Shown: positions 35,235 to 47,699 of the stretch, one piece after another | How positions within the stretch are numbered: the stretch's first letter is position 1 | Layout: each line of letters opens with the position of its first letter | Translations under genes and position numbers: made by a program | NCBI GenBank assembly: GCA_022376925.1 | Contig: JAIOJX010000031.1 | Coordinates: 139,084,854-139,148,853 of the forward strand | DNA length: 64,000 nucleotides | Source of the DNA: Tragulus kanchil | Taxonomy: Eukaryota > Chordata > Mammalia > Artiodactyla > Tragulidae | Direction of reading: 5' to 3' | Notes under the pieces: generated by a model | What the model was told of the DNA's origin: nothing | Databases searched by the model: none | What the model saw: only the letters and a program-made list of their open reading frames with translations

Positions 35235-37133
35235 CCCCACTACTGTCCCCTATATCTCTGCGGTTCACCTAGGCAAAGAGAGAAAAAGACAAGTAATAAA
35301 TCCTTGTGAAGGTCACAGGCCAGAAACACAGGCTCCCCATAATAGTGGATTCAATCATAAAATTGTAAAATGCCTCCCTTCCCTCATACCTTACCACCAC
35401 ATCAGCAGGGTTCCAAGAGAAAAAATAGTGGGTTATATCTATAGCTGAAAGACCCACAAGACTCAGATTCTAAAAAGAAGGAGTCTTTAGGAAAACACCA
35501 AGATAACAGGAGAGGAAAAAACAAGGATACTAGAGGAATTTGAAGCCCCTGGTACCTATGTAAACATTAAACATAGATCAACACCCAGCCAGATTAATAT
35601 AAAACTCAACAGTGCTAAAGAACTCAATTCCTATTATATAACATATCATGTCTGGATTTCAACACAAAAATAAAATAAAATAAAAAGCATTGTAGAAGGC
35701 AGGAGGAACACAGTCTGAAGAAATAAACCAAGCATCAGTACCAGACTCAGATATGACACAGATTTTGGAGTTATCAGACAGGAAATTCAAAATAATTATA
35801 ATTAATAGACTAAGATTGCTAATCAAAAAGGTAGGCAGCATGTAAGAACAGATAGGTAGTGTTAAGAGAAAGATGCAAACTCTAAGAACCAAAACTCACA
35901 AAAGGAGAAACAGAGCATGTGCATGTGTGCTCAGTCAGTCATGCCCAACTCTTTGCGACCCTATGGACTGTAGCCTACGAGGCTCCTCTGTCCATGGAAT
36001 TCTCCAGGCAAGAATACTGGAAACTATTCCTTGAAGCAGAAGCCATTGAAGTCGGAGGACATTTAAATGGCAATTTTGATGACTTGTCAGAAGAGAAGCG
36101 TGGACTAGTTTCAGAGCGAGAAAATCATGGGGCCCAGAGTTTACAGAGGTCCACACACTTTCACGGGTTTTAACTGCAAGAACCCCACCAGATCCTCACT
36201 GTGAAGACAAATCCCTCTTATTTCTGGCATACAGAGGGAAATGTAACATTTCGAAATGTGGTAAGTGCAGTCTCCATAACAAAGGCCCACTCTCTAGTTT
36301 AAAGAACTTGACCAGAGCCTCATCTCACTAGGCAACCAGGTGATTGCCCCACTACTGTCCCCTATATCTCTGCGGTTCACCTAGGCAAAGAGAGAAAAAG
36401 ACAAGTAATAAATCCTTGTGAAGGTCACAGGCCAGAAACACAGGCTCCCCATAATAGTGGATTCAATCATAAAATTGTAAAATGCCTCCCTTCCCTCATA
36501 CCTTACCACCACATCAGCAGGGTTCCAAGAGAAAAAATAGTGGGTTATATCTATAGCTGAAAGACCCACAAGACTCAGATTCTAAAAAGAAGGAGTCTTT
36601 AGGAAAACACCAAGATAACAGGAGAGGAAAAAACAAGGATACTAGAGGAATTTGAAGCCCCTGGTACCTATGTAAACATTAAACATAGATCAACACCCAG
36701 CCAGATTAATATAAAACTCAACAGTGCTAAAGAACTCAATTCCTATTATATAACATATCATGTCTGGATTTCAACACAAAAATAAAATAAAATAAAAAGC
36801 ATTGTAGAAGGCAGGAGGAACACAGTCTGAAGAAATAAACCAAGCATCAGTACCAGACTCAGATATGACACAGATTTTGGAGTTATCAGACAGGAAATTC
36901 AAAATAATTATAATTAATAGACTAAGATTGCTAATCAAAAAGGTAGGCAGCATGTAAGAACAGATAGGTAGTGTTAAGAGAAAGATGCAAACTCTAAGAA
37001 CCAAAACTCACAAAAGGAGAAACAGAGCATGTGCATGTGTGCTCAGTCAGTCATGCCCAACTCTTTGCGACCCCATGGACTGTAGCCTACGAGGCTCCTC
37101 TGTCCATGGAATTCTCCAGGCAAGAATACTGGA
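34915..37133. repeat. Tandem duplication pair 11 (unit about 1.11 kb)
   Basis: Copy A is 34915-36026 and copy B 36027-37133. The join lies inside a BovA, so copy A has only the first part of that SINE (35915-36022). ttccttgaagcagaagccat occurs three times (33808, 34915, 36027) through overlap with pair 10. Confidence 0.96.
35240..35912 (+). mobile_element. Old L1 (L1M-type) 5' UTR
   Basis: It resembles the 5' region of older mammalian L1s: cccagccagattaatataaa, atatgacacagattttggag, ttatcagacaggaaattcaa. Duplicate at 36352-37024. It appears to head the ORF2 relics that follow to about 41.1 kb. Confidence 0.6.
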
Positions 37134-37245
37134 ATGGGTTCCCATTTCCTATTCCAAGGGCTCTGCCTGACCCAGGGATTGAAGCTGAGTCTCTTGAAAT
37201 CTCCTGCATTTACAGGCAGATTTTTTTATCACTACACCAAAAATT
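37022..37245 (-). mobile_element. Bov-tA/BovA SINE, minus strand
   Basis: Reverse-complement BovA: gtgtgctcagtcagtcatgc, gcaagaatactggaatgggt, ending atcactacacc. Complete only after copy B of pair 11. Confidence 0.9.
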
Positions 37246-37409
37246 TGATCAATAATTAATAACTTCCAGGAAGAAACCACCAGGCTAAGATAATTTCACA
37301 AGTGAATGCTACCAAAGACTTATAGAATTTAAGGGAAAAAATACAAATTCTCTATTATCTCTTCCAAGAAATGAAATGGAGGGAATACTTTCCAACATTA
37401 TATGAGCAG

Positions 37410-38112
37410 AGTTATTGTTGTTATTGCTCAGTCACTAACTTGTGTCTGACTCTCTGCAGCCCCACAGACTGCGGCACACCAGGCCCCTCTGTCCTCCACT
37501 GTCTTCTGGAGTTTGCTCAAATTCCTCTCCATTGAGTCAGTGATGCTATCTAATCATCTCATCCTCTGTCACCCCTTTCTTTTCCTGCCCTCTGTCTTTC
37601 CCAGCATCAGGGTCTTTTCCAATGAGTCGACTCTTTGTATCAGGTGACCAAAGTATTGGAGCTTCAGCATCACTCCTTCTGATGAATATTCAGGGTATGA
37701 ATATTCAGGGTTGATTTCCTTTAGGATTGACTGGCTTGATCTCCTTGCAGTCCAAGGGACTCGCAAGAGACTTTTCAGCACCACAATGTGAAAGGATCAA
37801 TTCTTCAGCACTCAGCCTTCTTTATGACCCAGCTCTCACATCCATACATCACTACTGCAAAAACCATAGCATTGACTATATGGACCTTTGTCGCCAAAAT
37901 GACGTCTCTGCTTTTTAATATGCTGTCTAAGTTTGTCATAGCTTTTCATCCAAGTATCTTTTAATTTTATGGCTACAGTTGCCATCCACAGTGATTTTGG
38001 AGCCTAAGAAAATAAAATCTGTCACTGGATCTATGTTTTCCCTTTCTATTTGCCATGAAGTGATGCGGCCAGATGCCATGACCTTAGTTTTTTTAATGTA
38101 GAGTTTCAAGTC
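37410..38112 (-). mobile_element. BovB (RTE) LINE 3' part, minus strand
   Basis: The minus strand carries the BovB 3' end: tail tcagtcactaacttgtgtct at the left edge, then coding strings VTDFIFLGSKITVDGNCSHK and KTKVMASGRITSWQ (37936-38163 frame). It is inserted in old L1 ORF2. Confidence 0.92.
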
Positions 38113-38430
38113 AGCTATTGCCCTAATGCTAAAACCTAAGAAAGACATTGCAAAAAAGACCAAAGACCAATATCTCTCATGAGCATAGATTAAAAAATCC
38201 TCAACAAAATATTAGCAAATCAAGTCCAACAATGTATACAAAGAATTGCAGACCATGGTCAAGTGGAATTTATTAAAGGTATACAAGCCCGGTTTAATAT
38301 TCAAAAGTGAGTTAAAATAATCCATCACTTCAATAGTAAAGAAAAATCATATACCCATATCAATTAACAAATTCTTAAGTTAACAAAGTCCAATGCAATT
38401 AACAAACTCCAATACCCTTTCACAATAAAA

Positions 38431-40555
38431 ATTCTCAGCACATTGGGAATAGAGGGGAACCTTCTCAATTTGATGGAGAATATTTCAAAAATCCTACAGC
38501 TAACATCACATATAATGGTGAGAAACTGGATGTTTTCCCCCAAAGACTGAGAACAGGTAAGGATATTCCTTTCCAACACTTCTATTCAATATTGTACTGG
38601 TAATACTAGCCAATTAAATAAGAGAATTTAAAAAAAAAAAATGGTGTGACGACTGAAAAGAAATAATATAGTCTTTGTTCTCCAACATGATTTTTTATGT
38701 AGAAAATTCCAAAGAATCAATACTAAAACTGCTGGAACTCATAAGGTTGGAGGTTACAAGGTCAAAAGTCAACTGCTTTTCCATACTCTAACAATGAATT
38801 GGAATTCAAAGTTAAAAACATGCTGCTCTGCTCAATTGTGTCTGAGTCATGACTTCTTGTGGCCAGGCTTCTCTGTCCATGGAATTTTCCAGGCAAGAAT
38901 ACTGGAATGGCTTGCCATTTCTTACTCCAGGGATCTTCCTGACCCAAGGATTGAGCCCATGTCTCTTACAGCTCTTGCACTGGCAGGCAGATTCTTTATT
39001 GCTGAGCCAAGTAGGAAGCCCATGTTAAAAACACAATACCATTCTAAAAATGATCCAAAAATACTTGAGCATTAATCTAGCAAACATATGTAATATCTAT
39101 TTATAAAGCTATAAAAATCTGATGAAAGTAATCAAAGATCTCAATAAATGATTATTCCATGTACATGGACTGAAAAATTCAATATTATTATGATGTTAAT
39201 TCTTACCAACCTGATCTATACATTCAATAAAATCTCAATCAAAACTTCAGCAAGCTATTTTTTGTAGTTATTGATAAACATTTTTTAAAGTTTACATGGA
39301 CAGGCAATAGATCCAGAATAGCCAACATAATTCTGAAAAGAACAAAGTTGGAGAAATGACACTATCCAACTTCAAGACTCACTATAAAGCTACAAAAATG
39401 AAGGCAATGTGTTATTGGTGAGGGAATAGGCACATAGATTAATGGTGAGCAGAAATAGACCTACACAAATATAGCAACTGGTTTTACAAATAACTAATTC
39501 TCAGCACATTGGGAATAGAGGGGAACCTTCTCAATTTGATGGAGAATATTTCAAAAATCCTACAGCTAACATCACATATAATGGTGAGAAACTGGATGTT
39601 TTCCCCCAAAGACTGAGAACAGGTAAGGATATTCCTTTCCAACACTTCTATTCAATATTGTACTGGTAATACTAGCCAATTAAATAAGAGAATTTAAAAA
39701 AAAATGGTGTGACGACTGAAAAGAAATAATATAGTCTTTGTTCTCCAACATGATTTTTTATGTAGAAAATTCCAAAGAATCAATACTAAAACTGCTGGAA
39801 CTCATAAGGTTGGAGGTTACAAGGTCAAAAGTCAACTGCTTTTCCATACTCTAACAATGAATTGGAATTCAAAGTTAAAAACATGCTGCTCTGCTCAATT
39901 GTGTCTGAGTCATGACTTCTTGTGGCCAGGCTTCTCTGTCCATGGAATTTTCCAGGCAAGAATACTGGAATGGCTTGCCATTTCTTACTCCAGGGATCTT
40001 CCTGACCCAAGGATTGAGCCCATGTCTCTTACAGCTCTTGCACTGGCAGGCAGATTCTTTATTGCTGAGCCAAGTAGGAAGCCCATGTTAAAAACACAAT
40101 ACCATTCTAAAAATGATCCAAAAATACTTGAGCATTAATCTAGCAAACATATGTAATATCTATTTATAAAGCTATAAAAATCTGATGAAAGTAATCAAAG
40201 ATCTCAATAAATGATTATTCCATGTACATGGACTGAAAAATTCAATATTATTATGATGTTAATTCTTACCAACCTGATCTATACATTCAATAAAATCTCA
40301 ATCAAAACTTCAGCAAGCTATTTTTTGTAGTTATTGATAAACATTTTTTAAAGTTTACATGGACAGGCAATAGATCCAGAATAGCCAACATAATTCTGAA
40401 AAGAACAAAGTTGGAGAAATGACACTATCCAACTTCAAGACTCACTATAAAGCTACAAAAATGAAGGCAATGTGGTATTGGTGAGTGAATAGACACATAG
40501 ATTAATGGGACAGAATAAAGAGTCCAGAAATAGACCTACACAAATATAGCCAACT
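38431..40555. repeat. Tandem duplication pair 12 (unit about 1.06 kb)
   Basis: Copy A is 38431-39496 and copy B 39497-40555, differing in a poly-A run (38630/39696). Copy A's last 100 bases are altered relative to copy B (aggcacatagattaatggtg against agacacatagattaatggga, with bases lost), the pattern of a low-quality edge. Confidence 0.94.
38818..39022 (-). mobile_element. Bov-tA/BovA SINE, minus strand
   Basis: Reverse-complement BovA: gctctgctcaattgtgtctg, gcaagaatactggaatggct, ending gagccaagtaggaagccc. Duplicate at 39881-40085. Confidence 0.9.
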
Positions 40556-42430
40556 GGTTTTTACAAAAGGAGTAAAGCTAAGTCAATAAAGATAGTCTTT
40601 TTCAACAAAAGGTCCTGGAATAATTCAACATCCAGATGCCAAAAAAAAATCTAGACATAGACTTTACACCTTTTCCAAAAATTAAACCAAAATGGATTAT
40701 ATAAAGTGTAAAAGTTATAAAATTTCCACAAAATAAGAAACCATAGAAAAGAAAATCTGATGACCATAGGATTGGTGATGAGTTTTTAAACAGAGCTCTT
40801 AAAGCACAATTCATAAAAGAAAAAATGGTACGTTTGAATTCATTGAAGTTTAAAACTTATGCTCTGCCAAAGATACTATTAACAGAATGAAAAGGCAAGC
40901 CAAAGACTGAGAGAAAGTATTTTCAAAACATATATCTGATAAAGACCTTGTATCCAAAATACACAAGGTTTTTAAAATTAACAATAATGCAACAAATAAC
41001 CCAATCTTGAAATGGGCAAATTATCTGAAGAGATACCTCATTAAAGAAAATATACTGCCAAACCAAAATCACAACTATCTCTTGAACAACCATTAACAGG
41101 AGGACATTGGAGCCCACCAAAAAAAAAAAAAAAAGATGCTCCACATCCAAAGAAAAAGGAGAAGCTGCAACAAAATGGTAAGAGGGACCCAATCATGATG
41201 AAATAAAAATGCTATACCTGCCAGGTAGGCAACCCATGAACTGGAGAACAATAATACCAAGGTTCCCCACTGTTGTGAAGCTTCAAGCCCCACATCAGGC
41301 TTCCCAGCCTATGAACTAGGAGAACCCCAATCTGATAAAATAAAAATGGACTGAAAAATTCAATATTATTATGATGTTAATTCTTACCAACCTGATCTAT
41401 ACATTCAATAAAATCTCAATCAAAACTTCAGCAAGCTATTTTTTGTAGTTATTGATAAACATTTTTTAAAGTTTACATGGACAGGCAATAGATCCAGAAT
41501 AGCCAACATAATTCTGAAAAGAACAAAGTTGGAGAAATGACACTATCCAACTTCAAGACTCACTATAAAGCTACAAAAATGAAGGCAATGTGGTATTGGT
41601 GAGTGAATAGACACATAGATTAATGGGACAGAATAAAGAGTCCAGAAATAGACCTACACAAATATAGCCAACTGGTTTTTACAAAAGGAGTAAAGCTAAG
41701 TCAATAAAGATAGTCTTTTTCAACAAAAGGTCCTGGAATAATTCAACATCCAGATGCCAAAAAAAAATCTAGACATAGACTTTACACCTTTTCCAAAAAT
41801 TAAACCAAAATGGATTATATAAAGTGTAAAAGTTATAAAATTTCCACAAAATAAGAAACCATAGAAAAGAAAATCTGATGACCATAGGATTGGTGATGAG
41901 TTTTTAAACAGAGCTCTTAAAGCACAATTCATAAAAGAAAAAATGGTACGTTTGAATTCATTGAAGTTTAAAACTTATGCTCTGCCAAAGATACTATTAA
42001 CAGAATGAAAAGGCAAGCCAAAGACTGAGAGAAAGTATTTTCAAAACATATATCTGATAAAGACCTTGTATCCAAAATACACAAGGTTTTTAAAATTAAC
42101 AATAATGCAACAAATAACCCAATCTTGAAATGGGCAAATTATCTGAAGAGATACCTCATTAAAGAAAATATACTGCCAAACCAAAATCACAACTATCTCT
42201 TGAACAACCATTAACAGGAGGACATTGGAGCCCACCAAAAAAAAAAAAAAAAGATGCTCCACATCCAAAGAAAAAGGAGAAGCTGCAACAAAATGGTAAG
42301 AGGGACCCAATCATGATGAAATAAAAATGCTATACCTGCCAGGTAGGCAACCCATGAACTGGAGAACAATAATACCAAGGTTCCCCCACTGTTGTGAAGC
42401 TTCTAAGCCCCACATCAGGCTTCCCAGCCT
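40228..42430. repeat. Tandem duplication pair 13 (unit about 1.12 kb)
   Basis: Copy A is 40228-41345 and copy B 41346 to about 42430. The final 60 bases of copy A are scrambled relative to copy B (cccagcctatgaactaggag instead of cccagcctggagatccagca). Overlaps pair 12, so atggactgaaaaattcaata occurs three times. Confidence 0.95.
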
Positions 42431-44305
42431 GGAGATCCAGCAAAGAGCCTATGAGTCCCCAAGGAATCTGACTCTGAAGGCCAGTGGGATTTGATTATAG
42501 GATCTTCACAGGACTGGAGGAAACAGAGATTCCACTCTTGGAGGGCACAAACAGATCTTGTGCACACGGGGACCCAGGGGAAAGGAGTAGTGACCCCACT
42601 GGAGACTGAAGCAGACCTACCTGCTGGTGCCAGAGGATCTCCTGTGGAGGGTTTGGCCAGCAGTGGTTCGCCAAGGTGGTGAGGGCCCTGGTGGCAGCAG
42701 CAGTCCTGGGAGGTGCCTCTGGGTGTAAACCCTCTTGGAGGTCACCACTATTGTAGAGCCTGCAGGCCCCAGGGCTGGGTCACCTCGGGTCAAACAACTC
42801 ACAGGGGCGGAGAACAGCCCCATCCACCAGCAGACAATTGGATTACAGTTTTAATGATCATAGCTCTGCCCATCAGAGCAAGGCTCCATTTTATGCACCC
42901 CCAGTCTCTCTCAAGCCTCTTAGTCTCATCCAACAGAAGTCAGACAGAAGAAACAAGAAGAACCACAATCCCTCAGCTGCTGGAAGGAAAACAGAAAATT
43001 AATCAAAATGAAAGGGCAGGAAATTATGTCCCAGATGAAGGGACAAGATGAAACCCCAGAAAAATAACTAAATAAAGTGGAGATAAGCAACCTTCCAGAA
43101 AAAGAATTCAGAATAATGATCGTGAAGATGATCCAGGATTTTGGAAAAAAGAATGGAGAAGATGCAAGAAGTGTTTATCAAAAACCTAGAAGAACTAAAG
43201 AACAAACCAATAAAAAGAACAAACCAAATACCCAATCTGGGCAAATACGAAGGATACCTCATTAAGGCCAAACCAAAATCACAACTATCTCTTGAACAAC
43301 CATTAACAGGAGGACATTGGAGCCCACCAAAAAAAAAAAAAAAGATGCTCCACATCCAAAGAAAAAGGAGAAGCTGCAACAAAATGGTAAGAGGGACCCA
43401 ATCATGATGAAATAAAAATGCTATACCTGCCAGGTAGGCAACCCATGAACTGGAGAACAATAATACCAAGGTTCCCCCACTGTTGTGAAGCTTCTAAGCC
43501 CCACATCAGGCTTCCCAGCCTGGAGATCCAGCAAAGAGCCTATGAGTCCCCAAGGAATCTGACTCTGAAGGCCAGTGGGATTTGATTATAGGATCTTCAC
43601 AGGACTGGAGGAAACAGAGATTCCACTCTTGGAGGGCACAAACAGATCTTGTGCACACGGGGACCCAGGGGAAAGGAGTAGTGACCCCACTGGAGACTGA
43701 AGCAGACCTACCTGCTGGTGCCAGAGGATCTCCTGTGGAGGGTTTGGCCAGCAGTGGTTCGCCAAGGTGGTGAGGGCCCTGGTGGCAGCAGCAGTCCTGG
43801 GAGGTGCCTCTGGGTGTAAACCCTCTTGGAGGTCACCACTATTGTAGAGCCTGCAGGCCCCAGGGCTGGGTCACCTCGGGTCAAACAACTCACAGGGGCG
43901 GAGAACAGCCCCATCCACCAGCAGACAATTGGATTACAGTTTTAATGATCATAGCTCTGCCCATCAGAGCAAGGCTCCATTTTATGCACCCCCAGTCTCT
44001 CTCAAGCCTCTTAGTCTCATCCAACAGAAGTCAGACAGAAGAAACAAGAAGAACCACAATCCCTCAGCTGCTGGAAGGAAAACAGAAAATTAATCAAAAT
44101 GAAAGGGCAGGAAATTATGTCCCAGATGAAGGGACAAGATGAAACCCCAGAAAAATAACTAAATAAAGTGGAGATAAGCAACCTTCCAGAAAAAGAATTC
44201 AGAATAATGATCGTGAAGATGATCCAGGATTTTGGAAAAAAGAATGGAGAAGATGCAAGAAGTGTTTATCAAAAACCTAGAAGAACTAAAGAACAAACCA
44301 ATAGA
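42110..44305. repeat. Tandem duplication pair 14 (unit about 1.09 kb)
   Basis: Copy A is about 42110-43225 and copy B about 43226-44305. The join has some 40-60 degraded bases (43220-43270) that still follow the 42110-42180 sequence with many small deletions. The interior is nearly identical. Confidence 0.93.
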
Positions 44306-45390
44306 GATGAGCAATACACTAGAAGGAATCAATATCAGGATAAATGAGGCAAAAGAATGGATAACCGACCTGGAAAACAGAGTGGTGGAAATCACTGCCT
44401 CAGAACAGAATATAGAAAAAAGAATGGTGATACCCTAAGAGACCTTGAGACAATATTAAACACAGTAACATTTGCATTATAGGGACAGAGAGGAGAGAGA
44501 GAAAGGGCCTGATGAGACATTTGAGGAGATAATTGTTGAAAACTTCCCTAACATGGGAAAGGAGATAATCAACCAAGTCCAGGAAACGCAGACAGTCCCA
44601 TGCAGGATAAATCCAAGGAGGAACACACCAAGTCGCATAGTAATCAAACTGAAAAAAATTAAAGACAAAGATAAAATATTAAAAGCAACAAGGGGAAAAA
44701 TGACAAATAACATACAAAGGAACTCGTAAAAGGTTATCAGCTGATTTCTCAACACATGCTCTACAAGGCAAGAGGGAAAGGTATGATATATTTAAAGTGA
44801 TGAAAAGGAGGATCCTACATCTAAGAATACTCTACCCAGCAAGACTCGCACTCAGATTTGATGGAGAAATCAAAAGTTTCACACATAAGCAAAAGTTAAG
44901 AGAATTCAGCACCACCAAACCAGCCTTACAAAAAATGCTTAAAAGAATTTCTCTAGGTAGAAAATACAAGAGACGGAAAAGACCTACACCAAATAAGCCC
45001 AAACAGTTCTAAAAATTGTTAATAGGATCATACACATCCATAATTACCCTAAATGTAAGTGGATTAAATGCATCAAACAAAAGGCCTTGATTGGCTGGAT
45101 GGATGAAAATCTGTGCATGCATGCACTCACTTGCATATCACTCCACTTAACCCCCAAAATGGTATGTAATTATTTGTATTGTTAGGTTAATCATGTTTCC
45201 ATATAGCTTGCAACTGTAATTATCTCTTTTTTTTTGGTCTGGTTACTGATTGTGGAAATGGATAAACATCTTTTACTACTGTGATTATGTAACTATTATT
45301 ATTTTAATATCATTGCATCATGATTGGTCAACAGAAAATAATAGAATTCTATGTTACTAAAACTACTATTTAATAGAAAAACCTATAATC
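42225..45390 (+). mobile_element. Second ruminant L1, ORF2 mostly deleted
   Basis: Starts near the A-run at 42236-42252 with the 5' motif aaaaggagaagctgcaacaa shared with the L1 at 17.3 kb. ORF1 follows, then the first bases of ORF2 (about 45025-45100, cataattaccctaaatgtaa), then an L1 3'-UTR-like AT-rich tail to about 45390. Pair 14 lies in its 5' half. Confidence 0.72.
44099..44760 (+). pseudogene. L1 ORF1 relic of the second L1
   Basis: The frame starts at 44099 (MKGQEIMSQMKGQ) and hits a TAA at 44156-44158. Shifted frames then give NLPEKEFRIMIVKMIQ and, at 44472-44729, ETFEEIIVENFPNMGKEI and PCRINPRRNTPSRIVIKL. These are the conserved ORF1p central and C-terminal parts. Broken by stops and frameshifts. 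Confidence 0.87.
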
Positions 45391-45394
45391 ACTT

Positions 45395-45530
45395 TTTTTA
45401 AATTCAGATGTACATTAGAATTATCTTGGAACTTCTGAAAAATACAAATTCCCAGATTTTTTTTTTTGTCAAAGCTCCAGATGTGATTCTAATGGGCAGC
45501 CATGTTTAAAAATAACTGGGCTATATGATT
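45395..45530. mobile_element. MER5-like hAT transposon fragment
   Basis: attagaattatcttggaact, aaatacaaattcccagattt and gtgattctaatgggcagcca follow the MER5 order. Non-autonomous and inert. Confidence 0.6.
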
Positions 45531-46480
45531 ATCATTTACTTTTATCCAGTTTGTTTCACACTTTCTATTTCATATTAAGTGCTCTCATTTCATTTAGCTT
45601 GTTTTCCAATTTTTCTGTCTCTTTTTCATTGTTTTTCTTTCTCAAACCTTTATCAATATATATGCATATGCATGTATATGAACACAAGATTTTCTACTAA
45701 AAGCCTGTGTACACATACATGCATATGGATATACAGTATGTATAATATATATTTTAGAAATCATGAATTTTTGCTGAACTAAAAATTCATGATATTTTGT
45801 TCCACTTGTTTGGCTAAGTGTGAATAGAATCCTAGATTTCTAATTTATATTCAACTCAAAACTTGATATAGAACTTCATTCTGGCATCTAGTATTACTGC
45901 TAGAAGTCTAGAAAGCTTATTTTAGTGATTTTTAAAATTTTTTTTGAATGAGGCTTGAAATTTCTAATCCAATTCTGAGGATATAAAGAAATGTAGGGAA
46001 AAAGGGCAGGAAATTAATATGTGATATAGTGCTATTAACTAAAGTACAGATTTTGTTCAAAGTTCACAAAATTTTATGCTAGTATCCATCATTTGTTTTC
46101 ATACCCCATTCAAGATTCCACACTGTGTTTAGATGCATTGAGCAGCTTCACCCACATGCAACAAGTTCTAATAAATTCTCTTTTCATTTTCATTGTTACA
46201 AATATTTTCTAAATTTCCTTATGACTTATTAGATATACCCATCTCTTGAAAGTGGTGGTTTAATTTCCAAACATTTGAGGTCTTTAAAATATATTTTATA
46301 TTAATATCTCATTTTGATATTAATTTCTCATTAGAATGCTTTCTTCTCCAGAATCACCTTCTGTGGGTTTTTTCAATCTTCTAACTTTATTGAGGCTTTC
46401 AATGGCAAAGTCAAAGATCTCTCTTGGTAAATGTCACATTGCGCTCAAAAAGATGTGGATTATTTTCAAATATCTTTTGA
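45530..46480. other. AT-rich unassigned DNA
   Basis: Very AT-rich, with degenerate L1-like stretches but no clear boundaries. The short frames here are low-complexity. No gene seen. Confidence 0.5.
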
Positions 46481-46905
46481 TATTGATTTCTAACATTATC
46501 CCACAGTGATAAGAGAACAGACTCTGTATGATTTTAATACCTTTAGACTATGAAAAATTTGCACCTTGGTTTATGTCTCTGGATAAGTTTCAGTCTCCTG
46601 GCTTATAGTCTATGGGAACTTGAATAGAATTTGCATCCTGCTGACATATGAAAATTGTATAAATGTTAATTATGTTGCATTGGTTCACAGTGCTTTTCAG
46701 ATCTACTATATCCTTCCACTTTTCTGTCCACTCATTCTATTAATTTTTGAGAACTTGATATTAAAACTCTAGCTAAGAACTTTATCTACTTAAAAAATAA
46801 TTGTAATATATAGTGGAACTATCTGTAACTTGGTTCTGTATTTTCCAAGTCTCCTATAAATGTGTTATTATACTTTTATAATTAAAAAAATTAAAACCAA
46901 AATAA
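46480..46905 (-). mobile_element. Old L1 ORF2 fragment, minus strand
   Basis: The text matches the reverse complement of L1 ORF2: gggaacttgaatagaatttg, catcctgctgacatatgaaa, ccacttttctgtccactcat. Diverged. Confidence 0.6.
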
Positions 46906-47051
46906 ATACATCCTCAATGGAAAAGTTCAGCCACAGGAAACAGGAAAGCACACTGAATTCCTGAATTCCACAAAATACTAGATCTAGAATGTATAGTATG
47001 GTTACAATATAAGTCAGAAGCAGAAGGCAAATATCTATTATTTAAATGCTG

Positions 47052-47338
47052 GGGTGGGTCTTCCCTGATGGTCCAGTGGCTGAAGAGTCTGCCTTGCGGT
47101 GCAGAGGGTACCGGTTCAATCCCTGGCCCCGGGGGATCCTGCATGCTGTGGAACAGCTGGACCAGTCTGTCCAATTGCAGGTCGGTGCTCTGGAGTGCAT
47201 GCGCCTAGAGCTGGTACTCTGCAACGGGAGGGGCTGCTGCACTGGGAGGCCCACACAGGCCAAAATATAAAGATGGATGAAAATAAATAAAAAGCCAACA
47301 AAAAAAGGTCAAAAGATTAAAAATAAATAAATAAATGG
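47052..47338 (+). mobile_element. tRNA-Glu-derived SINE (plus arm of an inverted pair)
   Basis: Head ggtcttccctgatggtccag, core gagtgcatgcgcctagagct, and an A-rich tail ending aaataaataaataaat. It faces a minus-strand copy a few bases away. Confidence 0.92.
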
Positions 47339-47345
47339 TATGGCA

Positions 47346-47698
47346 GATGATTTTTTTTTAAAGATTTATTTATTTATATTTATTTTGGGCGGGGGTCAGG
47401 TTGGGGAGGGAGGGGAGCGGGCAGGCCACTTCTATTGGTCTTTCATTTGTCTATTTTCATCCATCTTTGTTCTTTGGCTCCTGTGGGCCTCCCATCGCGG
47501 TGGCGTCTGTTGTCGCAGAGCACCGGCTCTGGGTGCATGCGCTCCAGAGCTCCGACTCGGTAATTGGACACATCGGCCCAGCAGCTCTGCAGCACGTGGG
47601 ATCTTTCCAGGCCAGGGATCGAACTGGCGCCCCTTGCACTGCAAGGCGGTGTCCTTACCCACTGGACCACCAGGGGAAGCCCTGATTTTTTTTTAAAG
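47346..47698 (-). mobile_element. tRNA-Glu-derived SINE (minus arm of an inverted pair)
   Basis: Reverse complement of the family: ccatctttgttctttggctc, gggtgcatgcgctccagagc, ending ggaccaccaggggaagccct. Its tail holds an unusual G-rich stretch (47387-47425). GATTTTTTTTTAAAG flanks both sides as the target-site duplication. Confidence 0.92.
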
Positions 47699-47699
47699 A

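Larger units (their letters stand above)
37246..41095 (+). mobile_element. Old L1M ORF2 relic, split by BovB and BovA
   Basis: ORF2-derived strings are readable in pieces: FQEMKWREYFP (about 37360-37395), a KPKKDIAKKTKDQ stretch (about 38130-38170), the [16 protein letters not shown] region (about 38240-38290), then downstream reverse-transcriptase parts. A minus-strand BovB (37410-38112) and a BovA (38818-39022) interrupt it. Pairs 12 and 13 lie inside it. Extensively mutated. Confidence 0.72.

Noticed and set aside
1013..47698. tRNA genes at the SINE heads
   Set aside because: Box-like sequences are present, but the cloverleaf is degenerate and followed by SINE bodies and A-rich tails.
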